A stretch of DNA of 64,000 nucleotides from JAJCYK01 sp965212195 (GCA_965212195.1 CBDBUW010000012.1:62001-126000); one strand, 5' to 3'. Positions 17,406 through 26,667 are shown, numbered from the stretch's first letter. The notes: generated by a model not told the origin, from the sequence alone. Made by a program: numbers and translations.

Positions 17406-18146
17406 ATGAAAATATTGGTTTGCATTACCCATGTGCCGGACACTACGTCCCGTATCGCTTTTACTGAGGGAGACACGAAGTTCGATAGCAATGGAGTCCA
17501 ATACATTATTGGCCCATATGACGATTACTCCTTGGCCAGAGCAGTGGAAATTAAGGAAGCCCAGGGAAGCGGATCTATTACCGTTCTAAATGTAGGGCAG
17601 GCCGAAACCGAGCCAACCTTACGCAAGGCACTGGCCATTGGTGCTGACGACGCCATACGCATAAATGCAGAACCAACAGACTCATTTTTTGTGGCCAAGC
17701 AAATCGCTGCTGTAGCTGTTGAACAGCAATATGATCTCATTTTAATGGGAAGGGAATCTATAGATTTTAATAGCGGTCAAGTCCATGGCATGGTGGGAGC
17801 CTTACTGGGAATCCCTTCGGTTTCCCCAGTCATGCAGCTGGATGTGGAAAATGGCATGGCCAAGATGGCCCGGGAAATTGAAGGTGGTAAAGAGTATATC
17901 GAAGTGGCATTGCCGTTGGTGGCCGGTTGTCAGGAACCTATTGCAGAATGGAAAATACCAAATATGCGGGGAATCATGTCGGCGCGAACTAAACCCATGC
18001 AGGTGTTAGAACCAGTAGACGCCGATGCACAGACTACTCTTCAGAAGTTTCAATTGCCACCAGAAAAAGGGGCGGTAACCATGGTTGATGCCGATAACGT
18101 GGATCAGTTGGTGTCCTTATTAAAGAATGAAGCAAAAGTATTATAA
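17406..18146 (+). CDS. etfB: Electron transfer flavoprotein beta subunit
   Basis: The 246-residue protein is the AMP-binding small subunit of ETF, which takes electrons from acyl-CoA and related dehydrogenases. Typical stretches are MKILVCITHVPDTTSRI, the DDYSLARAVEIKEA helix, DLILMGRESIDFNSGQV and the C-terminal NMRGIMSARTKPM signature. It is followed 13 bases later by the alpha subunit. No acyl-CoA dehydrogenase or ETF:quinone oxidoreductase gene is in the window. A weak -7-like TATCTTCA lies at 17371-17378. Confidence 0.94.
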   Translation: MKILVCITHVPDTTSRIAFTEGDTKFDSNGVQYIIGPYDDYSLARAVEIKEAQGSGSITVLNVGQAETEPTLRKALAIGADDAIRINAEPTDSFFVAKQIAAVAVEQQYDLILMGRESIDFNSGQVHGMVGALLGIPSVSPVMQLDVENGMAKMAREIEGGKEYIEVALPLVAGCQEPIAEWKIPNMRGIMSARTKPMQVLEPVDADAQTTLQKFQLPPEKGAVTMVDADNVDQLVSLLKNEAKVL

Positions 18147-18159
18147 ACAGATATAATAT

Positions 18160-19119
18160 ATGTCAATATTAGTTTTCGTCGAAGGAGACGAGGGTAAAAT
18201 AAAAAAGTCGTCCCGGGAAGCAATTAGCTACGCTGCTGCTATGGCCGATGGTGCAGAGATAACTGCTCTGGCATTGGGAAGCTACCAAGCAGATGAACTG
18301 CAAAGTCTGGGAGCAAATGGTGCCCACAAAATAATGCACGCGTCTTCTACGCAATTAGATCAAGGAATTATTCAGGCATATGCTAGCGTCGTGGCCCAGG
18401 CTGTAGAACTAAGCGCGGCTCAAACCTTGATCTTGGCGAAATCATCCTTAGGTGATGCTGTGGCCGCCCGGGTGTCCATCATGATCGATGCCAGTTTAGC
18501 TTCCAATATTGTGGAGTTGCCCGATACGACCCAGGGGTTTACGGTTAAACGGAGCATTTACACGGGTAAGGCTTTTGCCTATGTGAAATTAAACAAAGAA
18601 CGTAAGATATTGGCCTTAAAGAAGAACGCCGCTGACCTGAAAACCGATGGCAGCCCAGCAGAACTGGTTTCATTTGAACCTCAATTGAACGACGACGATT
18701 TCAATAGCAACATACTATCTACAGAAAAAGCTACCGGCGAGATCTTGCTGCCAGAGGCCGACATTGTGGTATCCGGAGGAAGAGGATTAAAAGGACCTGA
18801 AAACTGGCATCTGATTGAGGACCTAGCCAAATCATTAGGAGCGGCCACCGGCTGCAGCAAACCGGTATCCGATATGGAGTGGCGCCCTCATCACGAACAC
18901 GTCGGTCAAACCGGTATAAAGGTAAGCCCTTCCTTGTATGTAGCAGTGGGAATATCGGGCGCGATACAGCACTTGGCCGGGGTAAATTCCTCGAAGGTTA
19001 TTGTCGTGATCAACAAAGATCCGGAGGCTCCATTTTTTAAAGCTGCGGACTATGGTATCGTGGGTGATGCCTTTGAAGTGGTACCCAAATTGACGGCTGC
19101 AATTAATGCCGGTAATTGA
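18160..19119 (+). CDS. etfA: Electron transfer flavoprotein alpha subunit
   Basis: The 319-residue protein is the FAD-binding large subunit of ETF. The FAD domain is clear in the C-terminal third: VVSGGRGLKGPENW, the LGAATGCSKPVSD loop, QTGIKVSPSLYVAVGISGAIQHLAG and INKDPEAPFFKAADYGIVGD. It forms a heterodimer with the gene just upstream and passes electrons from soluble dehydrogenases to the respiratory quinone pool. The length is normal for the family and nothing is missing. Confidence 0.95.
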   Translation: MSILVFVEGDEGKIKKSSREAISYAAAMADGAEITALALGSYQADELQSLGANGAHKIMHASSTQLDQGIIQAYASVVAQAVELSAAQTLILAKSSLGDAVAARVSIMIDASLASNIVELPDTTQGFTVKRSIYTGKAFAYVKLNKERKILALKKNAADLKTDGSPAELVSFEPQLNDDDFNSNILSTEKATGEILLPEADIVVSGGRGLKGPENWHLIEDLAKSLGAATGCSKPVSDMEWRPHHEHVGQTGIKVSPSLYVAVGISGAIQHLAGVNSSKVIVVINKDPEAPFFKAADYGIVGDAFEVVPKLTAAINAGN

Positions 19120-19167
19120 TGATATATGGGTAATTTTTAATAGTTTTAGAACACACCAACCGTTATC

Positions 19168-19764
19168 GTGGATAAGATCAGGCTAGAAATATTAGGATTG
19201 TCCTCCAGTCAAAGTCAATCAGGCTCATTCGCTTTGGTATTGGGGGAGGTCAATGGAAACCGCCGGCTGCCGATCATAATTGGCATGTTTGAAGCTCAGG
19301 CTATCGCCATCGAAATTGAGCGTATCACTCCCAATAGGCCTATGACCCACGACTTGTTCAAATCATTTGCCCACAACTTCAAATTTGATGTCAACGAGGT
19401 TTTAATTTCGGACCTAAAGGAAGGGGTATTTTTCGCCAAACTTATTTGTAGCAATGGGGAGCAAACCGTGGAAATCGATTCTCGACCTTCGGATGCCATC
19501 GCCATTGGTATAAGGTTCGGCGTTCCTATATTCACCTATGAGGCCGTTCTTTCCGAGGCAGGTATTATTTTGACAGATGAGGTAACGGAAGAGAGTAAAG
19601 GTGTTTTGGAAGAGGGAGAAGAGCCGGTAGCAGCTGCTTCCAGCACGGAAGAGCTAAAGGATTTTAGTACTGAAAAACTTCAGGATCTGCTTAAGGACGC
19701 CCTAAACAAAGAAGACTACGAACGGGCCGCCAAGATCAGGGATGAAATGAACAAGCGCAACTGA
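19168..19764 (+). CDS. Bifunctional nuclease (BFN/DUF151) with C-terminal UVR motif
   Basis: The 198-residue protein starts with a BFN/DUF151 domain (residues 1-135; LPIIIGMFEAQAIAIEIE and SRPSDAIAIGIRFGVPIF). The family is named for RNase and DNase activity shown in plants. An acidic linker leads to a UVR motif at about 165-198 (LQDLLKDALNKEDYERAAKI), as in UvrB and ClpC adaptors. This pairing is common in Bacteroidota; the biological role is not settled. The start is GTG at 19168. Its stop directly abuts the convergent nucleoside-transporter stop (TGATCA). Confidence 0.88.
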   Translation: MDKIRLEILGLSSSQSQSGSFALVLGEVNGNRRLPIIIGMFEAQAIAIEIERITPNRPMTHDLFKSFAHNFKFDVNEVLISDLKEGVFFAKLICSNGEQTVEIDSRPSDAIAIGIRFGVPIFTYEAVLSEAGIILTDEVTEESKGVLEEGEEPVAAASSTEELKDFSTEKLQDLLKDALNKEDYERAAKIRDEMNKRN

Positions 19765-21195
19765 TCATCCCATAATCATTCCTACCATTGTAGCTGAGAT
19801 AAGCGAAGCTAACGTTCCCCCCAGCAAGGCCCTAAAACCCAATTGAGATAATGTTAACCGCTGATTTGGTGCTAAAGAGCCGATGCCGCCAATCTGGATG
19901 CCGATAGAGGCTACATTGGCGAATCCGCATAGCATGTAAGTAGCCATCAGGATAGACTTAGACTCGGCGAAGGCTCCGGCGGTTTTGAGCTCAGAGAGGC
20001 TTACGTAGCCGATGAACTCCGTAAGAATGATCTTTTCCCCCAGCATGCGGCCTACTAATGTAATATCTTCAGTAGCAACTCCTATGACCCACATGAGGGG
20101 CGCAAACAGATACCCTAGAATAAACTCTAAGGACAGTTGCTCGAATTGACCATCAGTCACCTGCGCAACTACCGCATTCAAATTGGTCCAGCCGCCCAGC
20201 CATTCCAAGATGTAGTTTCCTAGCGTAATGAAAGCAATAAACACCAGTAGCATGGCGCCAACATTGACCATTAAACGCAGGCCTTCGCCGGTGCCATTTG
20301 ATATGGCATCCAGGACATTACTACCTATCTTTTCTTTGGTGATCTTTATGGTTTTATCCACCTGTTCTACTTGAGGTACCAGAATCTTGGACATTACCAC
20401 TGCTCCGGGAGCAGCCATAACCGAAGCGGCTAGCAGATGCTTTGCAAATAATACTCTTTGTACGGGATCGTCCCCTCCTAAAAAGCTGATGTAGGCGGCT
20501 AGTACACCACCAGCCAGTGTGGCCATACCCCCGGTCATCACCAGCATGATCTCCGAACGGTTCATTGCCGGCAGGTATCCTTTTATCAGTAAAGGAGATT
20601 CTGTTTGCCCCAGGAAGATGTTGCCGGCCACGGACAAACTTTCGGCACCCGATATTTTCATAGCCTTGGAAAGCAGCCAGGCCAGCCCTTTTACGATAAC
20701 CTGAATGAGACCCAGGTAGTATAGCACGCTAGTGATCGCGGAAAAAAACACAATGGTGGGTAACACCTGAAAAGCGAATATGAACCCGAATTTTTCGGTA
20801 TCCAGAAAGTCGCCAAATAGAAATTCACTACCAGCAGTGGTGGAATTGAGCACTATCACAAACAGGTTACCAACGAATTCAAAAATGGCCCTGACGAAGG
20901 GGACCTGCAATACTCCCAAAGCCAAAACCAGTTGGATCAATAATCCGGTTCCTACAACTTTCCAAGCTACTCCTTTACGGTTGTTACTAAAGAGGTAAGC
21001 GATGCCAATTAGTACAGCCAGACCTAATAGTCCTCTAGCCACATTTCCTATACTGAATCCATTGCCGTTGTCCAGGTCAGGGAGTACTTCGTTGGTTTGT
21101 TGGGCTTGTGCCAATAGGACAGGATCGGAGGGGTCGGCAATCGCTCCTGCACTGAACAATGTCAGTATTAGGAGGATCCAAGGGAATTTTTTCAT
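19765..21195 (-). CDS. Concentrative nucleoside transporter (CNT/NupC family)
   Basis: The 476-residue membrane protein matches the CNT family, which imports nucleosides with protons or sodium. Diagnostic parts are the FAFQVLPTIVFFSAITSVLYY helix region (seen in pieces), GQTESPLLIKGYLPAMNRSE, LAGGVLAAYISF and GFANVASIGIQIGGIGSLAP. The N-terminal extension with a cleavable-looking signal (MKKFPWILLILTLFSAGAIA) followed by a periplasmic stretch is frequent in Bacteroidota homologues. It is divergent from the peptide transporter gene across a 403-base gap. Confidence 0.93.
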   Translation of the reverse strand: MKKFPWILLILTLFSAGAIADPSDPVLLAQAQQTNEVLPDLDNGNGFSIGNVARGLLGLAVLIGIAYLFSNNRKGVAWKVVGTGLLIQLVLALGVLQVPFVRAIFEFVGNLFVIVLNSTTAGSEFLFGDFLDTEKFGFIFAFQVLPTIVFFSAITSVLYYLGLIQVIVKGLAWLLSKAMKISGAESLSVAGNIFLGQTESPLLIKGYLPAMNRSEIMLVMTGGMATLAGGVLAAYISFLGGDDPVQRVLFAKHLLAASVMAAPGAVVMSKILVPQVEQVDKTIKITKEKIGSNVLDAISNGTGEGLRLMVNVGAMLLVFIAFITLGNYILEWLGGWTNLNAVVAQVTDGQFEQLSLEFILGYLFAPLMWVIGVATEDITLVGRMLGEKIILTEFIGYVSLSELKTAGAFAESKSILMATYMLCGFANVASIGIQIGGIGSLAPNQRLTLSQLGFRALLGGTLASLISATMVGMIMG

Positions 21196-21598
21196 AGAGC
21201 CTAAACGTAATAAGAGTCCGGTTTGGTCTCAATAAACCTCTCCAATAAACGAAAAAAAGCGGAATATGAAAAAATAACTACCAAGTCATGGCCATTGGGA
21301 GCAGCCGCCAGAAGCGCTTTACCCTGAATGAAATTTGCTTAATCTCAAATGGAGAGACCCTTAAATTGTAACTTATAAATGGGTGGGCGGGGGGCTCCCC
21401 TGGAAGACCTTTAGATTACACCGGGATTAATTTGGGGCTTACTCCGGGTCCCATGATTGACGGCTCGCGGCCAAAGCTAACGGCCACCGCTCCTTGGCAG
21501 TCGGCCTCTGTGTGATTTTGGTACCTTATTTGCTTTAATCACATTCACCTATTACTTTTAGCGGTTATTAACTCAAAATTTACACCAAAAGACCCACT
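21196..21598. other. 403-base divergent intergenic region with a GC-rich patch
   Basis: This gap separates the CNT and POT transporter genes. The outer parts are AT-rich and hold promoters. The centre (about 21380-21515) is clearly richer in G and C, with runs such as GGGCGGGGGGCTCCCC and several GGCC/GGCC repeats. Read on the minus strand it contains a short open stretch of about 30 codons without a credible start, so I do not call a gene. It may be a dispersed repeat or a gene remnant. Confidence 0.5.
21529..21560 (+). promoter_or_regulatory. Promoter of the POT transporter gene
   Basis: TTTG (21529-21532), a 20-base spacer and TACTTTTA (21553-21560) match the Bacteroidota promoter with one mismatch in the -7 box. 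A transcript would begin near 21567, about 32 bases before the ATG. Confidence 0.5.
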
Positions 21599-23167
21599 AT
21601 GAACGCCATAGAAAGTCATCTCAGTAATCAAAGGAAATTTCTGGGCCATCCCATTGGATTATACGTGCTGTTTATGACAGAAATGTGGGAAAGATTTTCC
21701 TACTATGGAATGCGGGCCATACTGGTGCTGTACCTGGTGGCGGAAACTGCCGCCGATAATCCCGGGCTTGGTTGGGCTAACGACAGTGCTATTGCGCTGT
21801 ATGGATGGTATACCATGTTTGTCTATGTTGCCTCCATACCCGGTGGAATTATAGCCGATAAGTTATTAGGTCAAAGAAAATCGGTATTTGTTGGCGGTAT
21901 GTTGTTGGTAGCTGGTCACAGCGTATTGGCAGTAGAGCAGATGTGGGCTTTTTATCTCGGTTTAGTCCTTATTGTAATGGGAGTAGGAATGCTAAAACCC
22001 AATATTTCCACTATGGTAGGAGGGTTGTACCCTAAAAACCAACAGAACAAGCGGGATATGGGCTTCTATATTTTTTACATGGGCATCAACCTGGGAGCAG
22101 CCTCTTCAGCTCTTATCGTAGGTTACGTAGGAGAAAATATCGGCTGGCACTATGGATTTGGACTGGCCGGTATCGGTATGGCCTTAGGACAGCTGATTTA
22201 TTGGTGGGGTCAAAAATATATCCGACATGTAGGAAATCTGGTGGAAGACACCCGGCCTGATCAAGATCACGACAATTTATTCCTAAAAATATTTAAGCAG
22301 CGCAATGCCTTGATAGGTTTACTGTTAGTGGCTTTAGCTGGCGTATATACCTGGTATATGGTGAACTGGCAATTTGGCGCTTTGGTCATTGGTTTGGCAT
22401 TTGCAGTAGGAATTGGGATCGTAGTGTATAACGATGGAAATAAGGTGGAGAAAGACCGGATCCTGGTCACCTACTTATCTTTTCTCATCATAATCGTTTT
22501 CTGGGGAGCATTTGAACAAGCGGGTGGTCTAATGAACGTTTATGCCGCCCAAAAAACCAATTTAGCGTTGGGTAGTTTTATGGTTCCCGCCAGCTGGTTC
22601 CAGTCGGTCAATGCTATTTTCATTCTGACTTTTGCCACTATAGTGGGTAGTATTTGGATCTGGTGGAAAAACCGGCACAAGGAGTCCTCCTCACTTTTTA
22701 AAATGGCTATTGGGGTGATCATAATGGGTTGGGGGTTCTTTTTTATGTCACTGGCCAGTAAAGAGGTAGGGTATGACGCAGCAGGTGAAATTATAAAAAA
22801 ATCGGGCATGCAGTGGTTGGTGCTGGCCTACTTGTTCCATACTCTGGGTGAGTTATGTACTTCTCCAGTGGCCCTATCATTTATTACCAAACTTGCCCCT
22901 GAGCGATGGATGGCTTTTATGATGGGAGCATATTTTGCAGCTACAGGTTTAGGCAACAAAGTTGCGGGCGTGTTAGGTGAATCCGCTTCAGAATTTGGTG
23001 AGTTTACCATATTTACTGGAATCGCCATATTTTGTACTGTATTTGGGTTGTTGGTAATTGCTATGCTTAAGCCATTAAAACGTCTAACACATGGCGCGGA
23101 GGACCTGCAGATAGAAGTGGATGCCGGTGAGGACTTAAAGGCTCCTTTGGAAACTCAAGAGGCCTAA
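21599..23167 (+). CDS. Proton-dependent oligopeptide transporter (POT/PTR2 family)
   Basis: The 522-residue integral membrane protein belongs to the POT family, which imports di- and tripeptides with protons. The family signatures are visible: TEMWERFSYYGMRAILVLYL in helix 1 (the ExxERFxYY motif), GGIIADKLLGQRKSVFVGG, and DMGFYIFYMGINLGAASSAL (PTR2 signature region). Twelve to fourteen membrane helices can be counted. The C-terminal tail is acidic. No peptidase or regulator gene is adjacent. A promoter is recognisable at 21529-21560. Confidence 0.94.
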   Translation: MNAIESHLSNQRKFLGHPIGLYVLFMTEMWERFSYYGMRAILVLYLVAETAADNPGLGWANDSAIALYGWYTMFVYVASIPGGIIADKLLGQRKSVFVGGMLLVAGHSVLAVEQMWAFYLGLVLIVMGVGMLKPNISTMVGGLYPKNQQNKRDMGFYIFYMGINLGAASSALIVGYVGENIGWHYGFGLAGIGMALGQLIYWWGQKYIRHVGNLVEDTRPDQDHDNLFLKIFKQRNALIGLLLVALAGVYTWYMVNWQFGALVIGLAFAVGIGIVVYNDGNKVEKDRILVTYLSFLIIIVFWGAFEQAGGLMNVYAAQKTNLALGSFMVPASWFQSVNAIFILTFATIVGSIWIWWKNRHKESSSLFKMAIGVIIMGWGFFFMSLASKEVGYDAAGEIIKKSGMQWLVLAYLFHTLGELCTSPVALSFITKLAPERWMAFMMGAYFAATGLGNKVAGVLGESASEFGEFTIFTGIAIFCTVFGLLVIAMLKPLKRLTHGAEDLQIEVDAGEDLKAPLETQEA

Positions 23168-23330
23168 TTCGCGTTAATATTCTTAGTCAAGGAATGTTGC
23201 ATTTTAACGACCTCCGCTATATATTGCGAAAGGTGTTGTAACAAGTATTCCTAATATAATTTAATTTTTTATCAATTTATTCCTATTTTATGGTGTAAGT
23301 TTACGTTAATTCACGTACAATGCGCTGCTT

Positions 23331-23867
23331 ATGCAATCCCATTTGAACCGGAGTCTTAATTTTGAGGATTCCGAGATTTTACTCAGCTACCGGGGAACAG
23401 TAACAGATGAACTTTTTGATACCATTCTGGAACTGGCGGAACATAAACTTAATCAGGAACAAACCAGCAAGCAGGTAAAACGTAAAGTTTTTAAAGTGCT
23501 GGTAGAGAGCTTGCAAAACGTTTATCATCACTTTGATGATCTTCCCCTGACTACGGAGTCCTTTCCGGTTTCCTTTACCTTGGAAAAGGACAAACTCACC
23601 TATAGTATCAGTACAGGTAATCATATCTTAATTAATAAAGTCGAAGAACTGCGCAACTTAATTGAGGATGTTAACCGCATGGATCACAAACAGCTAAAGA
23701 CCTTCTATAGGAACCGTCTAGGGGATGGCAGCTTTTCAGAAAGGGGAGGTGCCGGTCTGGGCATTGTAGACATTATTCGGAAATCCGGGGAAAAAATCAC
23801 CTATGATTTCCGAAAAGTTAACGAAGATTATTCCTATTTTAGCCTCAAGGTTAAAGTATCGGCATAA
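23331..23867 (+). CDS. SiaB family protein kinase-like protein (DUF6272)
   Basis: The 178-residue protein resembles SiaB, a GHKL-type serine kinase that phosphorylates its partner SiaC in Pseudomonas. An N-box-like helix (KVFKVLVESLQNVYHHF, with E/N/H in register) and a glycine-rich lid (GDGSFSERGGAGLGIVDIIRKSG) are visible. The SiaC homologue follows after 2 bases, which strongly supports the call. SiaA phosphatase and SiaD diguanylate cyclase, the other Pseudomonas partners, are absent from the neighbourhood. A -7-like TAAGTTTA lies at 23296-23303, without a clear -33. Confidence 0.78.
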   Translation: MQSHLNRSLNFEDSEILLSYRGTVTDELFDTILELAEHKLNQEQTSKQVKRKVFKVLVESLQNVYHHFDDLPLTTESFPVSFTLEKDKLTYSISTGNHILINKVEELRNLIEDVNRMDHKQLKTFYRNRLGDGSFSERGGAGLGIVDIIRKSGEKITYDFRKVNEDYSYFSLKVKVSA

Positions 23868-23869
23868 GT

Positions 23870-24247
23870 ATGAATGATTTTTATCTGGAGGCTACCCCTA
23901 AGACTCCAAAATTGCACTTTAATAAGGAAAATGGGGAATTCGAAATTTCCGGCAGATCTATCCCGGAAAACTCCATAGAGTTTTACAAACCCGTAATTAA
24001 CTGGTTGGATAATTACATTGAGGACCCTCACGCAGATACTTTGCTGGTAATCAAATTGGAGTACTTCAATACCAGTTCTTCTAAATGTCTAGTGGAGATA
24101 TTACGCAGACTTGAGCGTCTAAACAGCTCACACAAAGTTGATGTAAAATGGTGCTATGAGGAAGAGGACGAAGATATGCAAGAGTCCGGAGAAGACTTTA
24201 AAGAGATTATCAAACTCCCTATCGAAATGGTGATCATTAGTGATTAG
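23870..24247 (+). CDS. SiaC family regulatory phosphoprotein (DUF1987)
   Basis: The 125-residue protein matches DUF1987/SiaC. It shows TPKTPKLHFNKENGEFEISG, the SIPENSIEFYKPVINWLDNY segment and the LEYFNTSSSKCLVEIL core, which holds a phosphorylatable serine/threonine cluster. In Pseudomonas the unphosphorylated protein activates the cyclase SiaD; here the downstream target is unknown. It is encoded 2 bases after the SiaB-like gene, and its 3' end overlaps the convergent TerB-like gene by 11 bases. Confidence 0.85.
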   Translation: MNDFYLEATPKTPKLHFNKENGEFEISGRSIPENSIEFYKPVINWLDNYIEDPHADTLLVIKLEYFNTSSSKCLVEILRRLERLNSSHKVDVKWCYEEEDEDMQESGEDFKEIIKLPIEMVIISD

Positions 24248-24608
24248 TGGGGTCTTCAATAGTCTGACGTACCTTAGCAAAAAAATCCAATTCGGATTCT
24301 TTTACCACCCCATCGGCTCGGATCACCCCACTTAACCAAGCCAGTAAACTTTTTTGGGTACCATCGCCCAGGAACTTGGGAAAGTTGCTCTGGATTACAT
24401 TTTCAATTTCAACAGCGCTAAGACTTTCATAATGGTCCTTCAAGACCAAAAACTCCTCATAAACATCCTGGTTGGGTAATAACTCCTTTAGTTTGTTGAG
24501 TATAAACCGTATTTCCTTGGAATGCATTTGATAATCTGCGTAAGCAGCATGCACAAAAAGAAAAAGATAAAATCTGGGTGCGTCAGTAAAATTTAGTCCA
24601 TCGCTCAT
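24237..24608 (-). CDS. Small helical protein, possibly TerB-like
   Basis: The 123-residue protein is all-helical in appearance. FVHAAYADYQMHSKEIRFIL near residue 18 and SGVIRADGVVKESELDFFAK near residue 90 look like the paired acidic helices of TerB-like domains (A-x-AYADG-x-E). The match is from memory of the pattern and not strong. No other tellurite-resistance genes are near. It overlaps the end of siaC on the opposite strand and is followed by the strong terminator shared with groEL. Confidence 0.5.
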   Translation of the reverse strand: MSDGLNFTDAPRFYLFLFVHAAYADYQMHSKEIRFILNKLKELLPNQDVYEEFLVLKDHYESLSAVEIENVIQSNFPKFLGDGTQKSLLAWLSGVIRADGVVKESELDFFAKVRQTIEDPTNH

Positions 24609-24626
24609 GAGAAGAATGCAATAAAC

Positions 24627-24658
24627 AAAAAAAAGACCTCAATTTTGAGGTCTTTTTT
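24627..24658. terminator. Bidirectional-looking terminator downstream of groEL
   Basis: AAAAAAGACCTCAA and TTGAGGTCTTTTTT form a perfect hairpin (core GACCTC 24635-24640 with GAGGTC 24647-24652) flanked by A and T runs. It lies 20 bases past the groEL stop on the minus strand and just upstream of the TerB-like gene start. It should end the groESL transcript. Confidence 0.8.
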
Positions 24659-24677
24659 AATTACATAGGTTCTGATT

Positions 24678-26312
24678 CTACATCATGCCACCCATTCCGC
24701 CACCACCCATAGGAGGCATAGCGGCAGCCTTCTCGTCTTCAGGCTCGTCTGCTATAACACATTCAGTGGTTAGTAATAATGCGGCAATTGAAGCAGCATT
24801 TTCCAAAGCCAGTCGTGTCACCTTAGTAGGATCGATTACTCCAGCTTGGAACATGTTTTCAAATTTATCATCGCGGGCATTGTAACCGAAATCATCTTTA
24901 CCTTCCTTAACACGTTGTACCACTACAGAAGCTTCTCCGCCAGCGTTTTCCACGATAGTACGCAGGGGGCCTTCCATGGCAGTTTCCACAATATTGATAC
25001 CGGTTTGCTCGTCAACATTGCCCGCTTTTAGATCTTTCAGGGAGTCCTGAGCACGGATCAAGGCCACACCACCTCCGGCTACTACACCTTCCTGTACAGC
25101 AGCGCGAGTAGCGTGCAGAGCATCATCAACCCGGTCCTTTTTCTCTTTCATTTCAACTTCAGTAGCTGCTCCGATATACAGTATGGCTACCCCACCAGAA
25201 AGCTTGGCCAGTCGCTCTTGCAGCTTTTCACGATCGTAATCGGAAGTGGTGGTTTCTATTTGGGCTTTGATCTGATTGATGCGAGCCTCGATATCACTTT
25301 TCTTACCGGCTCCGTTTACCAAAGTAGTATTATCCTTATCGATATTTACTTTTTCAGCAGTGCCCAGATAATCCAGGGTAGCACTTTCCAATTTATAACC
25401 GCGCTCTTCGCTGATCACGATTCCACCGGTAAGGATGGCAATATCTTCCAGCATGGCTTTGCGGCGGTCTCCGAAACCAGGAGCCTTTACGGCAGCTATT
25501 TTCAATGATCCCCTGATCTTATTAACTACCAAGGTGGCTAAGGCTTCGCCGTCCACGTCTTCAGCTATGATCAATAGAGGTTTTCCGGTTTGAGCAACAG
25601 CTTCCAATACTGGCAGCAATTCCTTCATACTGGAGATCTTCTTATCGTAGATCAAAATGTAGGGACTTTCCAGCTCAGCTTCCATTTTGTCAGTATTGGT
25701 GACAAAGTAAGGGCTCAAATAACCGCGGTCGAACTGCATACCTTCTACAGTCTTTACTTCTGTTTCGGTTCCTTTGGCTTCTTCAACAGTGATAACACCG
25801 TCTTTTCCTACTTTATCCATAGCATCGGCAATCATATTACCGATCTCATTGTCGTTGTTGGCAGAAATGGTTCCAACTTGGGCGATCTCATCAGACTTAC
25901 TGATAGCTTTGGATTGTGCCGCCAGGTTGTCAACAATTACCTGTACCGCTTTCTCGACTCCCCGTTTCAAGTCCATGGGGTTTGCGCCAGCAGCTACGTT
26001 TTTAATACCTGTAGTGAAAATGGATTGCGCCAATACAGTAGCGGTAGTAGTACCATCTCCTGCATCGTCGGCGGTTTTAGAAGCCACTTCCTTAACAAGT
26101 TGTGCTCCCATGTTTTCGATGGGATCCTTCAAATCAATTTCCTTGGCTACGGACACGCCATCTTTGGTAAAATTAGGAGCGCCGAATTTTTTGTCAAGGA
26201 TAACATTGCGGCCTTTAGGTCCCAATGTAACCTTTACCGCTTCAGCCAGTTTGTCAACTCCTTTTTTGATGGCATTTCGCGCATCTGAGTTGAAAATTAT
26301 ATCTTTTGCCAT
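24678..26312 (-). CDS. groEL: Chaperonin GroEL
   Basis: The 544-residue protein is the 60-kDa subunit of the cytoplasmic chaperonin, which folds proteins inside a double ring capped by GroES. Conserved pieces include TLGPKGRNVILDKKFGAP, the ATP-site DGTTTATVLAQ, VAGGGVALIRA and a C-terminal MPPMGGGGMGGMM tail typical of the flexible GGM repeat. It follows groES by 40 bases. The start lacks a Shine-Dalgarno site, as do its neighbours. Confidence 0.98.
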   Translation of the reverse strand: MAKDIIFNSDARNAIKKGVDKLAEAVKVTLGPKGRNVILDKKFGAPNFTKDGVSVAKEIDLKDPIENMGAQLVKEVASKTADDAGDGTTTATVLAQSIFTTGIKNVAAGANPMDLKRGVEKAVQVIVDNLAAQSKAISKSDEIAQVGTISANNDNEIGNMIADAMDKVGKDGVITVEEAKGTETEVKTVEGMQFDRGYLSPYFVTNTDKMEAELESPYILIYDKKISSMKELLPVLEAVAQTGKPLLIIAEDVDGEALATLVVNKIRGSLKIAAVKAPGFGDRRKAMLEDIAILTGGIVISEERGYKLESATLDYLGTAEKVNIDKDNTTLVNGAGKKSDIEARINQIKAQIETTTSDYDREKLQERLAKLSGGVAILYIGAATEVEMKEKKDRVDDALHATRAAVQEGVVAGGGVALIRAQDSLKDLKAGNVDEQTGINIVETAMEGPLRTIVENAGGEASVVVQRVKEGKDDFGYNARDDKFENMFQAGVIDPTKVTRLALENAASIAALLLTTECVIADEPEDEKAAAMPPMGGGGMGGMM

Positions 26313-26352
26313 TCTATTAGATTTTTAGTTGGTTCGATTAAAAATAGTCAGA

Positions 26353-26631
26353 TTAGACAATTGCGAATATATCTGATTCGCGCATGATAAGGTACTCCCT
26401 ACCATCAACAGTGATTTCGGTGCCAGCATATTTACCGTAAAGAACATTGTCGCCCACTTTTACTGTGATAGGCTCGTCTTTCTTACCATCACCAACAGCC
26501 ACTACCGAACCTTTTTGAGGCTTTTCTTTTGCAGTGTCGGGTATGATGATTCCAGAAGCTGTCTTCTCTTCGGCGGCAGCAGGTTCGATAATAACCCTGT
26601 CTGCCAGAGGTTTGATGTTTACTTTAGACAT
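26353..26631 (-). CDS. groES: Co-chaperonin GroES
   Basis: The 92-residue protein is the 10-kDa lid of the chaperonin. KPLADRVIIEPAAAEEKTAS opens the fold, the mobile loop is ASGIIIPDTAKEKPQ, and VLYGKYAGTEITVDGREYLI completes the barrel. It is the first gene of the groESL unit. No CIRCE operator (TTAGCACTC-N9-GAGTGCTAA) is present upstream, so control by HrcA at this site is not supported; a different inverted repeat lies at 26682-26699. Confidence 0.97.
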   Translation of the reverse strand: MSKVNIKPLADRVIIEPAAAEEKTASGIIIPDTAKEKPQKGSVVAVGDGKKDEPITVKVGDNVLYGKYAGTEITVDGREYLIMRESDIFAIV

Positions 26632-26667
26632 TTCTATTTAATTTTTAAATGTGTTAAGAGTATACTT

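Noticed and set aside
25590..26328. Two long open frames on the plus strand opposite groEL (232 and 184 codons)
   Set aside because: They run antisense to an unmistakable groEL, have no domain, and come from its codon bias.
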